Of a stretch of DNA of 64,000 nucleotides, positions 59,709 through 64,000 are shown one piece after another. The notes beneath the pieces were generated by a model that was given only the letters and a program-made list of their open reading frames with translations, had not been told where the DNA came from and ran no database searches. This DNA comes from Neisseria lactamica. GTDB taxonomy: Bacteria; Pseudomonadota; Gammaproteobacteria; Burkholderiales; Neisseriaceae. Positions within the stretch are counted from its first letter, which is position 1. The number at the start of each line of letters is the position of its first letter. The position numbers and the translations under genes are program-made. The stretch covers positions 310,001-374,000 of the forward strand of contig NZ_LR590477.1 in assembly GCF_901482445.1 (NCBI RefSeq), read 5' to 3'.

Positions 59709-59738
59709 ATGCCGTCTGAAGCCGCGTTCAGACGGCAT
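59709..59738. repeat. DUS inverted pair between uvrA and psd
   Basis: ATGCCGTCTGAA / TTCAGACGGCAT with a 6-base loop. It lies between divergent genes, so it is not an obvious terminator for either and more likely serves uptake. Confidence 0.75.
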
Positions 59739-59809
59739 TTGTCGGCGGAACGCGGCGGATTCCGTTATAATGGCGGCAATTTTAACCCGCTTGAATAAAA
59801 GGATGACAA

Positions 59810-60589
59810 ATGAACCGTCTTTACCCCCACCCGATTATCGCCCGTGAGGGCTGGCCGATTATCGGCGGCGGTTTGGCTTTGAGCCTGCTGGTGTCGATGT
59901 GTTGCGGCTGGTGGTCTTTGCCGTTTTGGGTGTTTACCGTATTTGCCCTACAGTTTTTCCGCGACCCTGCGCGTGAGATTCCGCAAAATCCTGAAGCGGT
60001 GTTGAGTCCGGTTGACGGCCGTATCGTGGTGGTTGAGCGCGCACGCGATCCGTATCGTGATGTCGATGCTTTGAAAATCAGTATTTTTATGAACGTGTTC
60101 AACGTGCATTCGCAAAAATCGCCTGCCGATTGTACGGTAACGAAAGTGGTCTATAACAAAGGCAAATTCGTGAATGCGGATTTGGACAAAGCCAGCACGG
60201 AAAACGAACGTAATGCGGTGTTGGCGACTACGGCTTCCGGTCGTGAAATTACTTTTGTTCAAGTGGCCGGTTTGGTGGCGCGCCGTATTTTGTGCTACAC
60301 CCAAGCAGGTGCGAAACTGTCTCGCGGCGAACGCTATGGCTTTATCCGTTTTGGCTCGCGCGTGGATATGTATCTGCCTGTCGATGCGCAGGCGCAAGTG
60401 GCGATTGGCGATAAAGTCACCGGCGTCAGCACTGTATTGGCGCGTTTGCCACTGACTGATCCTCAAGCCGAGCCTGTTTCACAAGCTGCTTCGGTTGAAA
60501 CAGCGGCAAGCCAATCTACCGAACAACAGCAAATCGAAGCAGCGGCGGCTAAAATTCAAGCGGCTGTGCGTGATGTGTTGAAAGATTAA
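59810..60589 (+). CDS. psd: Phosphatidylserine decarboxylase proenzyme
   Basis: Makes phosphatidylethanolamine, the main neisserial phospholipid. 259 residues; the N-terminal hydrophobic region (about 17-48) anchors it to the inner membrane. Self-cleavage between G182 and S183 in [11 protein letters not shown] would create the pyruvoyl alpha chain. SPVDGRIV and [13 protein letters not shown] are conserved. The C-terminal 50 residues (QPAS/Ala-Gln-rich, [16 protein letters not shown]) are an extension beyond the short psd-A type core. ATG 59810 after AAAAGGATGACAA. Confidence 0.94.
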   Translation: MNRLYPHPIIAREGWPIIGGGLALSLLVSMCCGWWSLPFWVFTVFALQFFRDPAREIPQNPEAVLSPVDGRIVVVERARDPYRDVDALKISIFMNVFNVHSQKSPADCTVTKVVYNKGKFVNADLDKASTENERNAVLATTASGREITFVQVAGLVARRILCYTQAGAKLSRGERYGFIRFGSRVDMYLPVDAQAQVAIGDKVTGVSTVLARLPLTDPQAEPVSQAASVETAASQSTEQQQIEAAAAKIQAAVRDVLKD

Positions 60590-60620
60590 TTGCCGGTTTT
60601 AAAATTGGTTTAAAGTAAGA

Positions 60621-60654
60621 AAAAGGTTTTCAGACTGCCGTCTGAAAACCTTTT
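60621..60654 (+). terminator. Terminator after psd
   Basis: A perfect 15-bp stem AAAAGGTTTTCAGAC / GTCTGAAAACCTTTT with a TGCC loop and a T-run; the core GCCGTCTGAA spans loop and right arm. Confidence 0.9.
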
Positions 60655-60659
60655 TTGTT

Positions 60660-61003
60660 TGCCTAAAAACGGCAAAACAGGTTGAAGTCGATGCAGGTGA
60701 TGAGGCTGTGTTCGAGTTTGGGATCGGAGAGGCTGTGCCATTGTCCGAGCAGGACGGCTTTGAACATGGACAACAGGGGATAGGCGGGACGGCTGCGGTG
60801 GTCTCGGAGGTAACGGGTTCTTTGACGATTCAGGTACTGTTCGATCGGCTGCCAATCACCTGGTCCAACTTCAATAGTGGGAAGCGGTCGATATGTTTGG
60901 CAATCATGGCTTGGGCGGTTTGCCGGAAGAAGGTGCTCATGGAAAATCCCCTAAATGTCTTGGTGGGATTTTAGGGGATTTTGGGGAATTTTACAAAGGT
61001 CTC
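60660..61003 (-). mobile_element. IS5-family (IS1106-like) insertion sequence remnant
   Basis: Left end GAGACCTTTGTAAAATTCCCC and the transposase start at ATG 60940 (MSTFFRQTAQAMIAKHIDRF) are intact. After KLDQVI a loss of 4 bases shifts the frame; the correct frame resumes as WQPIEQYLNRQRTRYLRDH and reads ...HSLITCIDFNLFCRF to a stop near 60664, where the sequence ends. Only about the first quarter of the transposase remains, with no right terminus, so it is inert. Confidence 0.8.
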
Positions 61004-61034
61004 AGGCAGCCTGAAATGGGTTTTCAGGTTGCCT
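61004..61034 (-). terminator. Hairpin of foreign-dialect uptake sequences after orf61033
   Basis: AGGCAGCCTGAA (61004-61015) pairs with TTCAGGTTGCCT (61023-61034). The left arm is the exact Kingella-type dialect 12-mer (AG-kingDUS); the right differs by one base. It overlaps the stop codon of the lipoprotein gene. Confidence 0.7.
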
Positions 61035-61488
61035 ATTTGGTTTGTTTCGTTTTAACTTGCGGTACGTTGGTGGGACTTAATTCAATCGTGATGTTGTTTT
61101 GAATGGGCTGCTGTTGCATTGGCGTGTATTGCACTGGTGTGTGTTGCACTTTATCGCTGACATGGTTGGTACATTGATAGCGTTTTTCAAATCGCCAAAT
61201 CAGACACGGCACTTTGGCATTGGCGCGTGCGGGAGTTGCCACGCAGCTTCGTGTTGAACCGCCAAACGCCTCGGCACTGTTGTAACCCCAAACTCGGCAA
61301 CGAGTTTTCGCCACCTCGTTATCTTGTCCTATGCGGGGTATTAAGCGGGAGCGGAAATTTTGCTCATAAGCCAAAGTAACCGTACCATCAGCGTGGCTGC
61401 CATCAATTGCCTGCCATTCGGGCAGTCGCACGGAACGCACACCGCATCCAGTTAAAAAACATACTACAATCAACAAATAAGGTTTCAA
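61033..61488 (-). CDS. YecR-like lipoprotein
   Basis: 151 residues. Lipoprotein signal with lipobox LTGC (Cys15). The body has the YecR-like pattern ADGTVTLAYEQ, CRVWGYNSAEAFGG and several cysteines, including the late YQC; function of the family is unknown. A Gln/Pro-rich tail (TPVQYTPMQQQPIQNN) follows. The start is a TTG at 61488, selected by AAGGA seven bases upstream; no ATG fits the signal peptide. It has a strong promoter with a T14 tract and is bracketed by foreign-dialect uptake sequences, so it looks imported from another Neisseriaceae species. Confidence 0.78.
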   Translation of the reverse strand: MKPYLLIVVCFLTGCGVRSVRLPEWQAIDGSHADGTVTLAYEQNFRSRLIPRIGQDNEVAKTRCRVWGYNSAEAFGGSTRSCVATPARANAKVPCLIWRFEKRYQCTNHVSDKVQHTPVQYTPMQQQPIQNNITIELSPTNVPQVKTKQTK

Positions 61489-61542
61489 TTTTATTCCTTC
61501 TGAATTTATAAACGAAAAAATAACAAAGCAGCTTATTTATTA

Positions 61543-61572
61543 ATTATAGTAAAAAAAAAAAAAATACGTCAA
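61543..61572 (-). promoter_or_regulatory. Promoter with homopolymer spacer (candidate phase-variable switch)
   Basis: Leftward -35 TTGACG (61567-61572), -10 TATAAT (61543-61548), and an 18-base spacer of which 14 are an unbroken T tract (A on plus, 61551-61564). Slippage would change -35/-10 spacing and strength. It reads into the TTG-started lipoprotein gene 54 bases on. Confidence 0.75.
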
Positions 61573-61637
61573 GATTAATTCATATCGGACGGCTTAAAAC
61601 ATGGCTTTTTGTTTGGGGCCGACGTAGATTAGCAGCA

Positions 61638-61711
61638 GTAGGTCGGATTCTCGAATCCGACATTTTGATTTCAAGGGAACTTTTGGTGTCGGATACAAGT
61701 ATCCGACCTAC
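61638..61711. repeat. 74-bp composite inverted repeat downstream of znuD
   Basis: GTAGGTCGGAT at one end and ATCCGACCTAC at the other; inside, two small palindromes TCGGATTC-TC-GAATCCGA and TCGGATAC-AA-GTATCCGA. Likely a neisserial intergenic repeat that also terminates znuD. Confidence 0.65.
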
Positions 61712-61719
61712 GGGTGTTT

Positions 61720-61731
61720 TTCAGGCTGCCT
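61720..61731 (-). other. Foreign-dialect uptake sequence (AG-kingDUS)
   Basis: TTCAGGCTGCCT, complement AGGCAGCCTGAA, exact 12-mer of the Kingella dialect; with the copy at 61004 it brackets the YecR-like gene. Confidence 0.7.
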
Positions 61732-61743
61732 GCGTTTCCGATT

Positions 61744-64000
61744 TTAAAACTTCACGTTCACGCCGCCGGTAAAGCTGCGGCCCATTTGCGGCGTATCAGA
61801 GAGGAAGCTGCTGTGGGCGTAAACGGATTGGTTGAGCAGGTTGTCGGCTTTGACGTACCAATTCCACTCGCCATAGCGCGTATTGCGGCGGTAGTTTGCG
61901 CCGAGGTTGAGCATATGGTGTCCGGGCGTACGCGTTTCGTAGCGGGCGAGTTTGTTTTGGGTGAACACGCGGTAGTAGTCCAAGTTGGCATCGATGCGGT
62001 CGGTCAGCGAGGCTTTCAGGTGGAAGCCGAGACGCGCAGCCGGAACGCGGGGAGCGTTTTGGTTATCCTGTGCGATGAAAGGACGGTTGCCGTAAGCATC
62101 TTCCCTGCCGGGCAGGGAAGGCAGGTTTTTCAGACGGCCTCGTACATAGTCGCCGGAAACGCCGATGCGGTAGCGCGGTGTCGGTTTGAAGTAGATTTCG
62201 CCTTCTGCGCCGTAGAAGTCCGCACCGGATTGGTTGTAGCGCACGAGCTTCATTTCGCTGTCGTCTTCGATGGATTTGGGGCCGCGTCCGTCGTTTAAGG
62301 TTTGGGCGTAAATGTAGTTGCCGAAGCGGTTGCGGTAGAGTGCCAGATTGTATTGCCAGCGGTCGCCTTCGTAGCCCAGCGCGAGTTCGATGTTGTTGGA
62401 ACGCTCTTTGTTGAGGTGTTTGTTGCCGACTTCAAAAGTGTTGGTGGCAACGTGTTTGCCGTGTGCGTACAGTTCTTGCGTTGACGGCAGGCGTTCCTGA
62501 TGGGAGGCGGTCAGGCTGAGTTTGTGTTGTGGCGTGAAATACCAGTTGCCCGAAAGTGCGAATGAGCGGGCGGTTTGGCGGTGCGCGCCGAGGTCGGGCA
62601 GGGGATGGTTGTAGTAGTTTTCCCGATCAATCAATGCTTTGTCGTAGCGGATGGAGGCTTTTTGTTTTTCCACGCGTACGCCGCCTTCAAGCGTGAAGTT
62701 GTCCCAGTTTGCCTGTTCTACACCGAAAAAGCTGTAATGTTGCACTTTATTGTCAAGCAGCATCGGTTGTTTGACCGCTTCGGATGTGGCAGATAAAGCA
62801 CTGGATTTTTGTCCCAAATATTGCACGCCCCAGCTGCCTTTCAGACGGCCTATGGGTTGGTGGCGCAATTCGATGCGGGCGTTTTGCGTTTGGTTGTTGA
62901 AGAAGTTTTCGACCGCATCGCCTGCTTTTTCGTCGTGGCGGTAGTCGTTGCGGTTCAGGTGTACGCGCAGGGCTTCAAAACCGGGGAACGGTTGCTTCCA
63001 TTCGGCGCGGAGTTCGTAGCGTTTGTTGTGTAAATCTATCCACGGTCTGCCGCTGTGGGTGTGTGCGTGTGCATCATCGTCGTCGTGGAAGCCGCAGCTC
63101 AAACCCGGATTGTCGTAATCGATGTCTTCTTCGGTCAACAGGTGCGGATAAAGCTGCAAATAGCGTTTGTTAATCAAACTTTTCTGCCAGATGATGTCGG
63201 CGTGGCAATCATCGTATTCGTGGCTGTGGGCAGGCAGGCCGTATTGGTCTCGGCGGTCGCTGTATGCTGCGCCGATAAAGCCTTTTTCGCCCACCCAAGA
63301 CAGCCCGATGCTGCCTGTTTGCGAATCGGCGCGGCTGTCGGGCAGTCGTTTCAGATTGCGGTAACGCGGTACGGCGTAGTCGCCCGATTTGCGGTACAAG
63401 CCTTCCGTATGCAGCACGAAGTTTTTGCCCAAACCGATATTGATGCCGCCGGACGTGAGTTTTTCTAAATTGCCGCTGCTCAAACGCAATCCGGCTTCGC
63501 CCGATACGCCGTTTTCAGGCATTTTTTCGGGGATTTTGCCATCGGCAACATCGACCAGCCCCGCCACATTGCCCGAGCTGTACAAGAGCGTAATCGGCCC
63601 GCGCAAAATTTCAACTTGTTGCGACAAGGCGGTATCTACCATAATGGCGTGATCGGGAGAAAAATCCGCCATATCGCCTGTTTCGCCGTGATGGTTCAAC
63701 ACTTTAATCCGTCTGCCTGTTTGACCGCGAATAACGGGAGCAGACGCGCCGCCGCCGTATTGCGAAGCGTGGACGCCCGGCACGCCGTCCAAAGCGTCGC
63801 CCAAGTTGACGGCTTTTTGGCGCAAGGTATCGCCGGAGATGATTTTGTCGGAGGCGGTCGAAGTGTGCAGCAGCCCCGAAGTGGCGCGCGGACGGCTTTT
63901 GCCGACGACGCTGACCGTTTCCAAGCCCACCGATTGCTCAGTTTCATGCGCTTGGGCGAGGAGGGGTGTGTTGATTAAAAGAATTGATAAAACAATGGGT
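61744..64000 (-). CDS. znuD: TonB-dependent zinc receptor ZnuD (partial, first few residues beyond window)
   Basis: Outer-membrane zinc (and haem) importer and vaccine candidate. The frame is open to the last base; the visible N-terminus PIVLSILLINTPLLAQA is the signal peptide, lacking only about 7 residues. After cleavage, ETVSVVGKSRP is the TonB box region, followed by the plug (GVPGVHASQYGGGASAPVIRG) and a 22-strand barrel ending GGVNVKF. His/Asp-rich loops HSHEYDDCHAD and DDDDAHAHTHSG are the zinc-capturing segments. Expression is repressed by Zur in Neisseria; the operator would lie beyond the window. Confidence 0.96.
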   Translation of the reverse strand, partial: PIVLSILLINTPLLAQAHETEQSVGLETVSVVGKSRPRATSGLLHTSTASDKIISGDTLRQKAVNLGDALDGVPGVHASQYGGGASAPVIRGQTGRRIKVLNHHGETGDMADFSPDHAIMVDTALSQQVEILRGPITLLYSSGNVAGLVDVADGKIPEKMPENGVSGEAGLRLSSGNLEKLTSGGINIGLGKNFVLHTEGLYRKSGDYAVPRYRNLKRLPDSRADSQTGSIGLSWVGEKGFIGAAYSDRRDQYGLPAHSHEYDDCHADIIWQKSLINKRYLQLYPHLLTEEDIDYDNPGLSCGFHDDDDAHAHTHSGRPWIDLHNKRYELRAEWKQPFPGFEALRVHLNRNDYRHDEKAGDAVENFFNNQTQNARIELRHQPIGRLKGSWGVQYLGQKSSALSATSEAVKQPMLLDNKVQHYSFFGVEQANWDNFTLEGGVRVEKQKASIRYDKALIDRENYYNHPLPDLGAHRQTARSFALSGNWYFTPQHKLSLTASHQERLPSTQELYAHGKHVATNTFEVGNKHLNKERSNNIELALGYEGDRWQYNLALYRNRFGNYIYAQTLNDGRGPKSIEDDSEMKLVRYNQSGADFYGAEGEIYFKPTPRYRIGVSGDYVRGRLKNLPSLPGREDAYGNRPFIAQDNQNAPRVPAARLGFHLKASLTDRIDANLDYYRVFTQNKLARYETRTPGHHMLNLGANYRRNTRYGEWNWYVKADNLLNQSVYAHSSFLSDTPQMGRSFTGGVNVKF

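Overview
The window comes from a pathogenic Neisseria, most likely N. meningitidis. Both strands are full of the neisserial DNA uptake sequence (DUS, core GCCGTCTGAA), usually as inverted pairs serving as terminators. The window also carries a CTCTT-repeat opa gene, the sialyltransferase lst, the pilH-I-J-K-X minor pilin cluster, znuD, two Correia elements and an RS/dRS3 mosaic element. The Correia element just upstream of lst and the pilX-type fifth pilin favour meningococcus over gonococcus; this species call is an inference.
Layout. 1-10847: sulfate permease cysT (cut by the window edge), sodB, dnaB, the minor pilin operon, azlCD, dut, dapC and yaaA. 10930-11187: two tRNA-Ser genes. 11515-20526: a small exported protein, monomeric icd, lst, cytochrome c', a short-chain dehydrogenase, yciA, opa (phase ON) and pip. 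20583-27399: bamC, dapA, a xanthine/uracil-family permease, and the leftward run miaA-tadA-DUF456-rlmB. 27753-28337: an A+T-rich orphan gene resembling DUF4274. 28613-35323: earP-efp, a lipoprotein, metX-metW, the zinc-independent ribosomal protein pair rpmE2-rpmJ2 under a perfect Zur box, and metF. 35459-40407: metE, a peroxiredoxin-glutaredoxin fusion and a dihydrolipoamide dehydrogenase paralogue. 40683-54193: sdhCDAB-sdhE-gltA-sucAB-lpd-(orf)-sucCD, which covers the TCA cycle from oxaloacetate to fumarate except aconitase and isocitrate dehydrogenase; icd lies at 11960-14185. 54194-61743: an accessory zone with a Correia element, a broken REP-associated transposase, a ParA-like ATPase/HEPN protein pair, uvrA, psd, an IS5-family remnant and a YecR-like lipoprotein. 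znuD runs off the right edge.
Most unusual content. (1) The overlapping ParA-like ATPase and HEPN putative RNase genes (55108-56770) form an A+T-rich, DUS-free two-gene cassette that looks like a defence or toxin-type module. (2) The YecR-like lipoprotein has a near-consensus promoter whose -35/-10 spacer is mostly a 14-base homopolymer, a likely phase-variable switch, and it is bracketed by uptake sequences of another Neisseriaceae dialect. (3) The tadA product carries an N-terminal TfoX-C-like domain. (4) The Correia element upstream of lst ends in a perfect -10 hexamer.
Starts were moved downstream of the longest reading frame wherever a Shine-Dalgarno match, a signal peptide or family length indicated it. 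No BLAST, HMM or folding program was run; family names rest on recognised motifs and recalled sequences.
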